DNA of 64,000 nt from Ruminococcus sp. (GCA_017475555.1 JAFVFL010000011.1:1-64000); one strand, 5' to 3'. Counted from the first letter of the stretch, positions 32,605-42,748 are shown. Notes: a model not told the origin generated them from the letters alone. Numbers and translations are program-made.

Positions 32605-34905
32605 TCACATATCGAACTGTGTATCAAGGTAGCTGCCCTCAAAGTCAGTCACCTTCATCGGCTTTGCGAAGTAATAGCCCTGGAAGATATCGCAGCCGTA
32701 TTCCGTCAGGAAATCGACCTGCTCCCTGTCCTCGACGCCCTCGGTGATGACCTCCATTTTAAGATTTTTGGCGAGGGTGATGATGACCTGCAATATCATC
32801 TTGCTCTTCTCCATATTAGCGGTCTTGCTCAGGAAGCCCATGTCTATCTTGAGCACATCCGCAGTCATGTCCTTGAGGGTATTCAGCGACGAATAGCCGC
32901 TGCCGAAATCATCTATCTCGATGATGAAGCCAAGCTGCCGCAGTCTCTCCATGAGCTTCAGCTGTGACTTCGGGTTGTTCATAATGGCTGTCTCCGTCAT
33001 CTCAAGGTGCAGACACCTCGGATTCAGGCAGTATTTCTTGCACAGCGAGGTTATGACCTCGTATACATCGAGCAGGTAGAAGTCATTCTGGGAGATATTA
33101 ACAGAGAGATACGCCTCGTAGTAGCCCTCCTCCTGCCACTTTTGCAGCTGTATGCAAGCCTGCTCCCACATATACATATCGAGCTTTGCGATAAGCCCGG
33201 TATGCTCAAGGATAGGAATGAAGCCGTCCGGGCGGATAAGTCCCTTTTTCGGGTGTATCCAGCGGACAAGTGCCTCGCCGCCCTTTATCCTTCCGTTTGC
33301 GAATATCTGCGGCTGTATGTACATATGGAACTGTCCGTCAGCAAGGGCGTCATCAAATTCGCTGATGACCTTCTGCTCGTTCATGAATTTATCGCGCATA
33401 TGGTCATCATAGTATGCCGCAACGTTTTCGTAGCTGTCCTTAATGCTGCGTATCGCAAGATTTGCTCTGTCGCACATTACGGATATCCTGAGCGAGCGGT
33501 CAGTGACCTCGTAAATGCCTATATGTATATGCACCTTGAAGGTCTCGCTCTTGAGGAATCCGCTGACTGATGAGAAATCGGAGAGCAGCTTTTCCTCGTT
33601 GAATTTCTCTGTCGGCAGGCAGAGTGCGAATTTATCGCCGGACAGCCGCCCGTAGACGCATTCAGAGCTGGAGTATGATCTCGTTATCCCGGCGAGGGTC
33701 TTCAGCAGCTTGTCACCTGTTTCAATGCCGAAAACGTCGTTGATTATCTTGAAATTCTTTACATCGGTGGTAACTATGTAGTATATCCTGTCGGGGTCGG
33801 AGTCGATCGCCTCACGGGAGGCTTCGTAGAAATATTCTCTGTTGTAGATACCGGTCAGGCTGTCGTGTGTAGCACGGTATTTCTCAGCCAGCAGCCGGTT
33901 GACGTCCTCAGTCCTGTCGTGTATCAGGAAGAAGCTGCCGAGGTATTTCATATGGTTGTCATATATCTTCTGGAAGACGATATTGTAATACTGCGGCTTG
34001 CCGTCGCTGCGTATAACAGTGTCCCACTGGTCGATATCGTTCGATTCGCCGATATTTTCCCTGAGCCACCTCTCGACCTGCTCCTCGATCGCCTTCATGC
34101 CTATCCCGGCATCGCAGAACTGCCGTGCAGTCTTGTTTGCATAGACGCAGCGTCCCTCGATGTCGATACATATGATACCGTCCTTCATGTTGGCGATAGT
34201 GAAGAACAGCAGCCGCTCCATCAGTCCTCTTGGGATATAGACGAGGGAGAAGAAGCAGATAAGGAATGCTATTATGCTGTAGTGGATAATGCTGTAGTCA
34301 AATAGCAGGTTGAAGCGCATATAGATGATATGGCATATCATGACCACTACTGTGATAAGGAGTATACCGGCATATTTGACCTTGTATATCCTCGGTGTGC
34401 TTATCATTTTCCTCAGAAGCACGGAGAATGACGCAAGTGCCATAGAATAGATTATGACGAGATGTATGTAATAGAGCAGACCGAAGCTGGATATCCGGTA
34501 GAAGAGGTGTCCGAAGGTGTCATAGACCGGGGCACAGCGGAAATATATCTTTGTGAAGACATTAACGATGTTCAGCACAGCATCGGCGAGTATAGCGAAG
34601 AAAAAAACCTTCTTTTCAAGCTCAAGTCCGCTCGTTATCCCGGTATACCGCCGGGCAAAGATAAGCAGGAATATCAGCATGATATCCGCAGTTGTCGTGA
34701 ACAAGCCGTAGGCTATCAGGGCGGAAAGCTCCGTTTTAGTGAACATAGCCACGCCATAGCCGGCAACATTGATAACAGAGAACAGAAACAGCCGGCGGAT
34801 AGGCTTTTCGATAGCAGAGCCGGTGGAGATGCGAATGGTATATATATAGCAGCCTGCAATAAAGGCAGCTGCGAGAAAGACTACACAAGCGTAGACCAGA
34901 ATCAT
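32605..34905 (-). CDS. Membrane c-di-GMP phosphodiesterase with degenerate GGDEF
   Basis: 766 aa. Seven or eight membrane segments in the first ~235 residues form a sensor; a PAS-like domain (~245-360) follows, then GGDEF and EAL domains. The GGDEF active site reads S-G-D-K-F, so cyclase activity is unlikely; it may bind GTP as a regulator. The EAL domain keeps G-E-A-L-V-R-W, N-I-S-Q, E-M-T-E-T, I-D-D-F-G-S-G-Y, K-I-D and E-G-V-E, so it should hydrolyse c-di-GMP. The start is ATG 34905: GAGGTG is six bases before it, and the promoter at 34959-34987 starts transcription downstream of the longer ATG at 34968. Confidence 0.9.
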   Translation of the reverse strand: MILVYACVVFLAAAFIAGCYIYTIRISTGSAIEKPIRRLFLFSVINVAGYGVAMFTKTELSALIAYGLFTTTADIMLIFLLIFARRYTGITSGLELEKKVFFFAILADAVLNIVNVFTKIYFRCAPVYDTFGHLFYRISSFGLLYYIHLVIIYSMALASFSVLLRKMISTPRIYKVKYAGILLITVVVMICHIIYMRFNLLFDYSIIHYSIIAFLICFFSLVYIPRGLMERLLFFTIANMKDGIICIDIEGRCVYANKTARQFCDAGIGMKAIEEQVERWLRENIGESNDIDQWDTVIRSDGKPQYYNIVFQKIYDNHMKYLGSFFLIHDRTEDVNRLLAEKYRATHDSLTGIYNREYFYEASREAIDSDPDRIYYIVTTDVKNFKIINDVFGIETGDKLLKTLAGITRSYSSSECVYGRLSGDKFALCLPTEKFNEEKLLSDFSSVSGFLKSETFKVHIHIGIYEVTDRSLRISVMCDRANLAIRSIKDSYENVAAYYDDHMRDKFMNEQKVISEFDDALADGQFHMYIQPQIFANGRIKGGEALVRWIHPKKGLIRPDGFIPILEHTGLIAKLDMYMWEQACIQLQKWQEEGYYEAYLSVNISQNDFYLLDVYEVITSLCKKYCLNPRCLHLEMTETAIMNNPKSQLKLMERLRQLGFIIEIDDFGSGYSSLNTLKDMTADVLKIDMGFLSKTANMEKSKMILQVIITLAKNLKMEVITEGVEDREQVDFLTEYGCDIFQGYYFAKPMKVTDFEGSYLDTQFDM

Positions 34906-34958
34906 CAGTATCACCTCAGTCATTCGTGTTATGGCTGGCAGAATATCTCTGCACTTTA

Positions 34959-34987
34959 ATTCTACCATAATATGCCGTAAATGTCAA
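34959..34987 (-). promoter_or_regulatory. Promoter of the EAL gene
   Basis: Minus strand: TTGACA (34982-34987), 17 bp, TAGAAT (34959-34964), extended -10 TGG. Confidence 0.82.
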
Positions 34988-34999
34988 CAGATTGTGAAT

Positions 35000-35029
35000 A
35001 AAAAACGGCAGGAACATAGCTCCTGCCGT
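35000..35029 (-). terminator. Terminator of glnN
   Basis: ACGGCAGGA (35005-35013) / TCCTGCCGT (35021-35029); on the minus strand followed by TTTTT. Confidence 0.9.
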
Positions 35030-35045
35030 CAGAGTTGACTGAAGA

Positions 35046-37151
35046 TCAGACTGAGAAAAGAAGTGTGGTATAGGACGGGAGCGGCCAGAAATCCTCACTG
35101 ACGCTGGTCTCTGTCTCGTCAACTATAGCACGGAGGGTCTGCATCTGTGCGAATACTACATCACGATAGTAGCGTGACATTTCAAGTCCTGCCGCCTTAT
35201 CCTGTGCAGCAATGACCTTCTCCTCAAGCACAGCTGTCTCACGGTATATCCCCTCGCTCAGTGCCGAGAGCTTTGAGGCAAGCTCCTTCTCAACAACAGG
35301 GTCTATGCCGAGAGCACTCTTTGAAGCACCGGTGTCGCACACCGTCTTGGTGTAGGAAAGAACAGCCGGGAGTATCTTCTTCCTGACCATATCTATCATG
35401 GTAAGAGCCTCGATATTCAGCACCTTGCTGTAGTTTTCAAGCAGCACCTCAGTCCTTGCACGCAGCTCAGCCTCGGTGTATACATGGAACTTCTCGAACA
35501 GCCTTACGCTTTCGGGGGTGATGTATTCCGGAAGTGCATCGGGGGTCGATACGAGATTCGGCAGGTGTCTTACGTTCACAGCCTCCTCAAGCCATTCATC
35601 AGAATAGCCGTTGCCGTTGTAGATTATCGCCTTGTGCTCACGTATGATCTTAGCAAGCAGCCTCTTCAGATCTCCCACGAAATTCTCCGAGCCCTCAAGC
35701 TCGTCTGCTATCTGGCAAAGCTCCTCAGCAACGATAGTGTTGATTATCGTGTTGGTGCAGGATATGGAATCAGCCGAGCCGAGCATACGGAACTCGAATT
35801 TATTTCCTGTGAAGGCAAACGGAGATGTGCGGTTCCTGTCGGTGGTGTCCTTAGGGAAGTCCGGGAGCACATCAACGCCTATCTCGAAGGTCTTGTTGTC
35901 GCCGGAGCTGTACTTCGTACCGTTTTCAAGTGCCTCGATGACAGCCTCAAGCTCGCTGCCGATGAATACTGAAACTATAGCCGGAGGAGCTTCATTCGCA
36001 CCGAGTCTGTGGTCGTTTCCGGCAGAGGCTGCGGACAGCCTCAGCAGGGGAGCGTACTCATGAACGCCCTTGACTATCGCACAGAGGAAGGTCAGGAACT
36101 GTAGATTATCCTGCGGACAGTCGCCGGGGTCGAGCAGATTCTGCCCGTCATTCGAGGACATCGACCAGTTAGTGTGCTTACCCGAGCCGTTTACCCCGGC
36201 AAAGGGCTTCTCATGCAGCAGGCAGTAAAGTCCGTGCTTTATAGCTACCTTCTTCATTATCTCCATTGTCAGCTGATTGTGGTCGGCTGCAATGTTGGAA
36301 TCGGTGAATACCGGAGCAAGCTCATGCTGTGACGGAGCGACCTCGTTGTGCTTGGTCTTAGCGTAGATACCGAGCTTCCACAGCTCCTCATCAAGCTCCT
36401 TCATGTAGTCGGAAACTCTCTGCTTTATGTTTCCGTAGTAATGATCCTCAAGCTCCTGACCCTTAGGCGGCTTTGCACCGAAAAGAGTTCTTCCGGTAAT
36501 GACGAGATCCTCACGCATATCGAAATACTTCTTGTCGATCAGGAAATACTCCTGCTCAGGGCCGACTGTAGTTGTAACTCTTGTAGCGGTAGTATTGCCG
36601 AAGAGCCGCAGTATCCTGAGAGCCTGCTGACTGAGGACGTCCATAGAACGCAGCAGGGGAGTTTTCTTGTCGAGTATCTCGCCTGTGTAGGAGCAGAATG
36701 CAGTCGGGATATACAGTGAGCCGTCCTTGATGAATGCTGAGGACGTAGGATCCCATGCTGTATAGCCTCTTGCCTCAAAGGTCGAGCGAAGTCCGCCGGA
36801 CGGGAACGATGAAGCGTCAGGCTCGCCCTTTACAAGCTCCTTGCCGGAAAATTCGAGGAGTATGCTGCCTCTTTCAGCCGGATTGAGGAACGCATCGTGC
36901 TTCTCAGCGGTAACGCCGGTCATAGGCTGGAACCAGTGTGTGTAGTGTGTGGCACCCTTCTCAACAGCCCAGTCCTTCATCGCATTTGCGACAACATTTG
37001 CGATAGCCGGGTCGAGGGGACATCCGAGCTTCTTGGTGCGGCGTACTGATCTGTAGATATCCTTCGGCAGTCTCTCACGCATTACTGAGTCGCTGAAAAC
37101 GTTGCAGCCGAATATCTCAGACATATTTTTGTTTTTGGTTTCATCTGACAT
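35046..37151 (-). CDS. glnN: Type III glutamine synthetase (GlnN)
   Basis: 701 aa, the usual size for GSIII. It joins ammonium to glutamate using ATP; in ruminococci it is a main ammonium-assimilation enzyme. Catalytic blocks are intact: [45 protein letters not shown], and [11 protein letters not shown]. The GSIII-specific N-terminal part ([10 protein letters not shown] near 105) and C-terminal helices are present. ATG 37151 follows AGGAGG by seven bases; the open frame extends upstream into the leader but is not translated there. The leader carries an attenuator. Confidence 0.97.
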   Translation of the reverse strand: MSDETKNKNMSEIFGCNVFSDSVMRERLPKDIYRSVRRTKKLGCPLDPAIANVVANAMKDWAVEKGATHYTHWFQPMTGVTAEKHDAFLNPAERGSILLEFSGKELVKGEPDASSFPSGGLRSTFEARGYTAWDPTSSAFIKDGSLYIPTAFCSYTGEILDKKTPLLRSMDVLSQQALRILRLFGNTTATRVTTTVGPEQEYFLIDKKYFDMREDLVITGRTLFGAKPPKGQELEDHYYGNIKQRVSDYMKELDEELWKLGIYAKTKHNEVAPSQHELAPVFTDSNIAADHNQLTMEIMKKVAIKHGLYCLLHEKPFAGVNGSGKHTNWSMSSNDGQNLLDPGDCPQDNLQFLTFLCAIVKGVHEYAPLLRLSAASAGNDHRLGANEAPPAIVSVFIGSELEAVIEALENGTKYSSGDNKTFEIGVDVLPDFPKDTTDRNRTSPFAFTGNKFEFRMLGSADSISCTNTIINTIVAEELCQIADELEGSENFVGDLKRLLAKIIREHKAIIYNGNGYSDEWLEEAVNVRHLPNLVSTPDALPEYITPESVRLFEKFHVYTEAELRARTEVLLENYSKVLNIEALTMIDMVRKKILPAVLSYTKTVCDTGASKSALGIDPVVEKELASKLSALSEGIYRETAVLEEKVIAAQDKAAGLEMSRYYRDVVFAQMQTLRAIVDETETSVSEDFWPLPSYTTLLFSV

Positions 37152-37170
37152 AGCAAATCCTCCTGAAAAT

Positions 37171-37269
37171 AAAAGGGCGTTCCGGTGCATAGAAACAAAA
37201 GACAAAACTGTCTTTTCTGTGCAGCCGGAACGCCGTTGTTCCAACGCCGAGCCGGAAATGATCCGGCTC
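37171..37269 (-). promoter_or_regulatory. glnN leader: tandem hairpins and terminator, ANTAR-type attenuator candidate
   Basis: Read on the minus strand: P1 hairpin (37249-37269; 8-bp stem, 5-base loop), then P2 (37225-37244): GGAAC - loop AACGGC - GTTCC with two extra G-T pairs, then a long terminator whose arms GGCGTTCCGG (37225-37234) and CCGGAACGCC (37176-37185) enclose a second inner helix and are followed by CTTTTATTTT. P2 shares its 3' arm with the terminator's 5' arm, so only one can form. ANTAR proteins stabilise hairpins with a hexaloop A at 1 and G at 4, which P2 has; P1's loop does not fit. A binding protein candidate is encoded at 57118-57690. Confidence 0.6.
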
Positions 37270-37293
37270 TTATTCTTTTTCTCCCATATAAAT

Positions 37294-37322
37294 ATTATAG
37301 TCCCATACCGGGTTTTTGTCAA
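37294..37322 (-). promoter_or_regulatory. Promoter of glnN
   Basis: Minus strand: TTGACA (37317-37322), 17 bp, TATAAT (37294-37299): perfect consensus. A constitutively strong promoter fits control by attenuation. Confidence 0.92.
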
Positions 37323-37370
37323 TAGAAATTTGACCGATAAATCCTAATACAAACGGATATTTTTCAGCAG

Positions 37371-37405
37371 AAATGCTCCATGTACGCAGCGTACACGGAG
37401 CATTT
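37371..37405 (-). terminator. Hairpin after the mannanase gene
   Basis: AAATGCTCC (37371-37379) / GGAGCATTT (37397-37405) with an inner TGTAC/GTACA; 14 paired bases with one mismatch. The T run is only the three inside the stem. Confidence 0.6.
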
Positions 37406-37428
37406 CATATTCAGATCATAATAAATGC

Positions 37429-39792
37429 TTATGCTTTTGCGAGCGGCAGGGCAGACTGTGATATCTCTCCTGACTCAACACGGAGGATAGTTATAGCGTC
37501 TGAACCGGTGAGTCCTGAATCTCCGTCACAGTCAGCGTTTATCTCGCCCTGAGGAGTGAGCGGATACTTTGTGCTGTTGGCAAGATTCTGGAGAACTGCG
37601 ACAGCATCTGCCATATTTATCTTGGTGTCCTCATTGGCGTCGCCGTAATATGTTACAGCAGTACCAGTCTCTACAGCTGTAGTAGTGGTCGTAGTTGTCT
37701 CAGTGTCCTGAATGTACGCACCGACGATCTTCACGCCGCTTGATGAAGCCTGCTTGCCGGAAGCGTCCTGTGCATACCATACCTGTCCCTCGAATGAGGT
37801 CTTGTCTGCAAGTGCCTCCTTTACTGCTGCGATTATATCCTCGTCCTCGATAGTCTCTGTTTCGAGTGAGCAGTTGAGGAAGTTCTTCTGGAGGTCAACA
37901 GCAACAGCACCGCTCTTTGAAGCCTCCCACTGGATATTAGCCCAGTAATACCTTCCGCCGACCTCTACAGTAACGCCGAGACCGCCGTTTGCGTAGCCGA
38001 TATCGTCCGTAAGCTCAACGAGGAGGAAGAAGTTGTTTGCAGGCTCAGGGAGAACTACAGTGTAGTTTCCGGTAGCAGCGTCAGGCTTTACTGTTCCCCA
38101 GTTTTTCGTTGGGTCATCATCAGTAGTAGTAACAGTAGTAGTAGTACTGGCAGTAGTTGTGGTAACTCTTGTGGTAGTTGAAGCGGGATCCTCAGTAACT
38201 ACCTCTCTGTTGTAGAGGTTAGCCGGAAGCTCATCAAGAGTGATGCAGTAGTCGCTCTGATACATCTCGATAGTGTCTTCCTTGGTATTGAAGAGCGGGT
38301 CAGAGAGGAAATCTGTCTGTCCGCCGCCGTCGTACCATGTGCAGAAGTAGAGCCAGCCAGCCTGATCCTCTGTGAGATTGGAAACAGTCGAGAAGCTGTC
38401 GTTCTCAGCGAGTGCTACCATCTTCGCACTGTTATATTTGTTCATGATGCTGTAGAATGTAGAAGCGTATGAGCCGTCATCGTGAACATATGAAGCCTGC
38501 CAGTTGTTCTCGGCAAGGTACTTTACGCAGCTGTACTTGTCGTAGCCGATGATGTCAACGTACTCGTCGCCCGGATACCAATCTGCTGATGTGGAGAAGT
38601 TGTAGCTGTTCCACTCCCAGATGATGTTGTGCAGACCGTAGTCCTCTGTGAGGGTCTTGTATGTGAGCTGCCATATCTGCCTGTATACAGATGAGCCTGC
38701 TGCACCCCACCAGAACCATGAGCCGGTCTCTCCGCCGCCGCCCTCAGCCTCGTGGAGAGGTCTGAATATGAGCGGTACTCCTGCGTCCTGGAGCTTTGTG
38801 AGATAGCCTGCGAGCTCCTCAAGGGCTGCGAGATAATACTCATTCTCCTTTGTGCCGTCAACTATAACATTTGCCGTGTCGAAATCAGTTGCAGTATTCT
38901 TGGTATGTGCATCGTCCCATGTACACTGATATGTTGCATTATCATAGCTCACGCTGTCGCCGACATTGTAATTTGCGAAGTTCTTGGGAACTGTGAGGTG
39001 CCATGAAGCGGTCGCAATACCGTTCTTGTTGTTTACCCAGTCGATGATACGGTCTGTAGTTCCGTCCTCAGTGCCGTAGCCGAGGATATTAGCCTCGTTG
39101 AGGTAATCAAAGCCTCTTACAGCCGGGAGCTTTCCGGTAAGATCCTCAAGATAGTCGAACTCCTGCTCGAAATTGCCGCCGTGACCGTACATATATATCT
39201 CCTGCTGACCGGAGAGGATATGGCTGCCGTAGACCTCGGCGAGATAGTCCATAAGAGCACGTGTCTCAGCAGTTGCGGAGTAGTCACACGGAGCTGTCTG
39301 GGTAGCCTTTATTTCGGGCAGTACGGTTGACGAAACGGTGAAGTAGTCAAAATTCGACCAGCCCCATGACTTTGAGATAGCGAGCGTATGCTCACCTGCT
39401 GTGAGCTTTACGCCCTGAATAGTTACAGCCTCAAAGCTGTCGCTTGCCGGGATAGAAAGATCTCCGGCGGATGCTCCGTCGATAGTGAGCGACTGCTGCT
39501 TTGAGCCGCCTATTCCGCCTGCGTATATGACGATATCGTATGTTCCGGCGGTATCAATGCTGAAGCTTGATGTGATCGTGCCGGACTCAGTCATCTTGAG
39601 ATAAGAGCCGCCGCTTGCAGAGGAATCGGATTCCTTTGTAACGTCACCGGTTATCTCAGCTGACTCGAACTCGACCTTGACAGTGTCAGCAGCAATGCCG
39701 TTCAGAGCGAATGCTCCGGCAGCAGCACCGTTGAGTGCGAGAGCAGCTGACATTACAGCAGCTCCTGCCTTTCTTAAAAATTTTGTGTACAT
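37429..39792 (-). CDS. Secreted dockerin-bearing GH26 beta-mannanase
   Basis: 787 aa. Order: signal peptide (1-~35); a CBM35/CBM6-like beta-sandwich (~38-155); GH26 catalytic domain (~168-525) with acid/base E348 in R-P-L-H-E and W-F-W-W-G, and nucleophile E463 in L-A-E-N-D; a Thr-rich linker (~536-560); a ~130-residue beta-rich module (~563-697) that I cannot assign; a second Thr run; and a dockerin (~715-778) with G-D-A-N-E-D-T-K-I-N-M-A-D-A. GH26 enzymes cut beta-1,4-mannan internally. The dockerin plugs the enzyme into a cohesin scaffold. Ribosome site AGGGAGGGG precedes ATG 39792. Confidence 0.92.
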   Translation of the reverse strand: MYTKFLRKAGAAVMSAALALNGAAAGAFALNGIAADTVKVEFESAEITGDVTKESDSSASGGSYLKMTESGTITSSFSIDTAGTYDIVIYAGGIGGSKQQSLTIDGASAGDLSIPASDSFEAVTIQGVKLTAGEHTLAISKSWGWSNFDYFTVSSTVLPEIKATQTAPCDYSATAETRALMDYLAEVYGSHILSGQQEIYMYGHGGNFEQEFDYLEDLTGKLPAVRGFDYLNEANILGYGTEDGTTDRIIDWVNNKNGIATASWHLTVPKNFANYNVGDSVSYDNATYQCTWDDAHTKNTATDFDTANVIVDGTKENEYYLAALEELAGYLTKLQDAGVPLIFRPLHEAEGGGGETGSWFWWGAAGSSVYRQIWQLTYKTLTEDYGLHNIIWEWNSYNFSTSADWYPGDEYVDIIGYDKYSCVKYLAENNWQASYVHDDGSYASTFYSIMNKYNSAKMVALAENDSFSTVSNLTEDQAGWLYFCTWYDGGGQTDFLSDPLFNTKEDTIEMYQSDYCITLDELPANLYNREVVTEDPASTTTRVTTTTASTTTTVTTTDDDPTKNWGTVKPDAATGNYTVVLPEPANNFFLLVELTDDIGYANGGLGVTVEVGGRYYWANIQWEASKSGAVAVDLQKNFLNCSLETETIEDEDIIAAVKEALADKTSFEGQVWYAQDASGKQASSSGVKIVGAYIQDTETTTTTTTAVETGTAVTYYGDANEDTKINMADAVAVLQNLANSTKYPLTPQGEINADCDGDSGLTGSDAITILRVESGEISQSALPLAKA

Positions 39793-39826
39793 AGAAGTAC
39801 CCCTCCCTGAATATTATTGTACTTTA

Positions 39827-39855
39827 ATTATAATGCTTTTTAATTGAAAAATCAA
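39827..39855 (-). promoter_or_regulatory. Promoter of the mannanase gene
   Basis: Minus strand: TTGATT (39850-39855), 17 bp, TATAAT (39827-39832). Confidence 0.8.
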
Positions 39856-40005
39856 GATACCTATAATAATTTTTCGGTATGTGAAGAAAAGTTTGGGCAT
39901 ATAAACAAAATTATGAATATTGTTTTGGCTGTTTCGCTGTCAGCTGTTGATTATTTAATTGAAATTTAAGTGAGATTTAATTAGAGATGATATCGAAAAA
40001 AACTC

Positions 40006-40034
40006 TTTATTTTTTTTGGCGGATATGTTATAAT
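40006..40034 (+). promoter_or_regulatory. Promoter of the YfhO gene
   Basis: TATAAT (40029-40034) with extended -10 TGT; the -35 (TTTATT, 40006-40011) is weak. The remaining ~170 bases between the divergent genes are AT-rich without other signals. Confidence 0.6.
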
Positions 40035-40066
40035 GAAATCATAATATCATTGTTCTGGAGGAGATC

Positions 40067-42748
40067 ATGGCTTTTGGAAATAAAAGATCGGACAGCAGGG
40101 TAAAACGGCTCAGACCTGCCGCCCTGCCGCACTATTCACGGGAAAGGTACCTCACTGCGTTCCTGCTTGGATTTTTTGTCCTTCTGGTATGCCTTGTACC
40201 TGTCACATTCTTTGAAAAGGGATATTTCATCTACTACGGCGACTATGTTGCTCAGCAGATACCATTCTACAACACCGTGAATGACGCTGTACGGAGCGGT
40301 GCGTTCGGCTGGCACTGGTTCACCGACCTCGGAAGCGACCTGCTTACGTCCTATTCGTTCTACCTGATAGGCAGCCCGTTCTTCTGGCTGTCAGTGCTTC
40401 TGCCGAGAGCACTTGTCACCTACGCTATGCCTGTGCTGCTGGCGTTAAAGCACGGCTTTGCGTCACTGACGGCGTACATCTATATAAGGCGGTTCGTCAG
40501 GAGCAAGAGTGCCTCGCTCATCGGCGGTCTGCTCTATGCCTTTTCCGGCTTTCAGATATACAATATCTTCTTCAACCACTTTTCTGATGTGACGGCGTTC
40601 TTCCCCCTTATGCTCATTGCAATGGAGGAGAATATCAACAACCGCCGCCGGGGTTGGTTCGCTGCGATAGTTGCTGTCATGGCAGTGATAAATTACTATT
40701 TCTTCTGCGGACAGGCTGTTTTCCTTATGATCTACTACCTGATACGCATGAGGTGCAGCGATTTCCGTACATCATGGAAGAAATTCTGGGCACTTCTTCT
40801 TGAGGCAGTCCTCGGAACAGCACTTGCTGCGTTCATACTTCTGCCGTCGTTCCTGTCACTTCTCGGAAATTACCGTATCACTGAGCATTACTACGGACTT
40901 GAAAACGTTATCTATTCCGATGATACACTTATCCCGCGCATAATACAGACCTTCTTCATGCCGTCCGACCCGCCTGCGGTGCCGAATCTTTTCCAGTCAG
41001 ACTACGAGAAATGGGCTTCGATCGGCGGATATTTCCCGCTCTTTGGTATGCTCGGAGTTATCACGTTCATGCGTACCCACAGAAAGCACTGGGCGGTCAG
41101 GCTGTCGGCGGTCTGCATATTCATGGCGTTTATACCGATACTGAACAGCCTCTTCCAGATGGCGAACAGCTATTACTATGCACGCTGGTTCTATATGCCG
41201 ATACTGATATTCGCAATGATGACCGCACGCAGTCTCGATGAGCCGGAGCCTGACTACAAGCCGGCTGTATGGATATCGGTCATTGCTCTTGCAGTATTCG
41301 CTGTGACCTCAGTTCTCCCGTCGCAGCTTGCTACAGAGGATAATATCGTCTATTTCAATGTTCCGGACGATTTTGAATACTTCCTGCTGACCATCGGTGT
41401 TGCAGCAATCAGCCTCATAGCTGCGGTATATGTTTTCGATGCACGGCGGAGAGGGATACGTCCCGGCTGGGGAGCTGTTGCGGCAACAGCCCTGTTCAGT
41501 GCAGGCTGTGTGCTGACTATGGTACTGTACTCGGCAAGCACTCCGCAGAGTGCGAATGAGTATATCGACGAGGCGATAAACGGAAAGAAGCTGGTGTACG
41601 AGGAGGTATCTGAGGACAACTTCTTCCGCATAGATATCTCTGAAAACTGCGACAACTACTCGATGATATGGGGACTTCCGAACATGAGGGCATTCCAGAG
41701 CGTGGTTTCGCCGTCTGTCATGAATTTCTACAGCAGCATCGACGTACAGCGTGACGTCGCTTCAAGGGCTGATGTATCGCATTATACGCTGAGGGGACTG
41801 TTCTCTGTCAAGTATTTTTACAGAGAGATAACCGACAGCAACCGTGATGAGGAGTTTTCCGGAGGGAGCGAAGGCTCAAGCAGCATAAATCCTGTTGCAG
41901 AAGCTCTTAACTCAGGAAAATCCACCTCAAAGACCATAAAAGCCACGGAGGTGAATATCCCGGAGTATCTGCCGGGCTTCGAGCTTGTCGGGCAGAATGA
42001 GTATTTCAGGATATACGAGAACACTCTCTATGTCCCTATGGGCTTTGAGTACGATACCTACATCACCGAGGAGGAGGCTGAGGAGCTGAAAAAATCCACA
42101 CGGGAGCGTATCCTCATGAAGGCACTTGTGCTGACAGATGAGCAGGTGAAGAAGTATGGGGATATACTGAAGCCTGTATCAGCTGCCGACAAGGGTGCTC
42201 CTGAGAAGAGTGACTACATAAAATGGTGTGCCGAAAAGCAGGCGGTCAGTGCAGACAGCTTTACATGGGATTCTCACGGCTTTGAGGCGGAGATAACTCT
42301 TGATGAGCCGGGACTTGTGTTTTTCAGCGTGCCCTACAGCGACGGCTGGACAGCAAAGGTCAACGGAGCCGACACAGATGTTGAAAAGGTGTCCTATGGA
42401 TTTATGGCTGTTCCGGTAAAGAGCGGCACAAGCACCATAGCATTCAGCTATGAAACACCGGGATTCAGGCTCGGAATGCTTATTTCTGCCGGAGGTCTGC
42501 TGCTTCTTATCGCATGGCTGATACTGTGCAAAATAGTTGCCGGGGAGCGTGAGGACTACAATATCTCGCACTGCTACGACTATGACATCGAGCCGGCTGT
42601 TGCAGCGTCTGAGATCTACAGCAGGGCAGCGGCAGGGACAGCTGACAGGAAACGCAGGAAAAAGCCGGAGCCTGAGCGGATACCTGAGCCGGACAGCGGC
42701 AGCAAGCCTGAAATTGAAGAAAATAATACAGAAAAAACGGAGGAATGA
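40067..42748 (+). CDS. YfhO-family polytopic membrane protein
   Basis: 893 aa. YfhO-type proteins are GT-C-like integral membrane enzymes; B. subtilis YfhO glycosylates lipoteichoic acid. About twelve membrane segments cover residues ~28-480, with Y-Y-G-D-Y-V-A-Q-Q-I-P after the first, the family's acidic loop. A large outer domain (~490-800) rich in beta structure follows and one last membrane segment (~812-832) precedes a charged tail. GGAGGAG precedes ATG 40067. Sugar donor and acceptor are unknown. Confidence 0.85.
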   Translation: MAFGNKRSDSRVKRLRPAALPHYSRERYLTAFLLGFFVLLVCLVPVTFFEKGYFIYYGDYVAQQIPFYNTVNDAVRSGAFGWHWFTDLGSDLLTSYSFYLIGSPFFWLSVLLPRALVTYAMPVLLALKHGFASLTAYIYIRRFVRSKSASLIGGLLYAFSGFQIYNIFFNHFSDVTAFFPLMLIAMEENINNRRRGWFAAIVAVMAVINYYFFCGQAVFLMIYYLIRMRCSDFRTSWKKFWALLLEAVLGTALAAFILLPSFLSLLGNYRITEHYYGLENVIYSDDTLIPRIIQTFFMPSDPPAVPNLFQSDYEKWASIGGYFPLFGMLGVITFMRTHRKHWAVRLSAVCIFMAFIPILNSLFQMANSYYYARWFYMPILIFAMMTARSLDEPEPDYKPAVWISVIALAVFAVTSVLPSQLATEDNIVYFNVPDDFEYFLLTIGVAAISLIAAVYVFDARRRGIRPGWGAVAATALFSAGCVLTMVLYSASTPQSANEYIDEAINGKKLVYEEVSEDNFFRIDISENCDNYSMIWGLPNMRAFQSVVSPSVMNFYSSIDVQRDVASRADVSHYTLRGLFSVKYFYREITDSNRDEEFSGGSEGSSSINPVAEALNSGKSTSKTIKATEVNIPEYLPGFELVGQNEYFRIYENTLYVPMGFEYDTYITEEEAEELKKSTRERILMKALVLTDEQVKKYGDILKPVSAADKGAPEKSDYIKWCAEKQAVSADSFTWDSHGFEAEITLDEPGLVFFSVPYSDGWTAKVNGADTDVEKVSYGFMAVPVKSGTSTIAFSYETPGFRLGMLISAGGLLLLIAWLILCKIVAGEREDYNISHCYDYDIEPAVAASEIYSRAAAGTADRKRRKKPEPERIPEPDSGSKPEIEENNTEKTEE

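Noticed and set aside
32605..34905. Diguanylate cyclase activity
   Set aside because: The active-site motif is S-G-D-K-F instead of G-G-D/E-E-F.
37225..37269. Full canonical two-hexaloop ANTAR motif in the glnN leader
   Set aside because: Only P2 has an A-x-x-G-x-x hexaloop; P1 has a five- or seven-base loop, so I report it as a candidate and not a confirmed motif.
37152..37322. Extended N-terminus of glnN starting at 37322
   Set aside because: It would begin within the -35 box of the promoter and read through the leader hairpins; AGGAGG fixes the start at 37151.
37680..38190. Short tandem repeats (ACT/AGT-rich) in the mannanase gene
   Set aside because: They encode Thr-rich linkers between modules and are in frame; not a CRISPR or satellite array.
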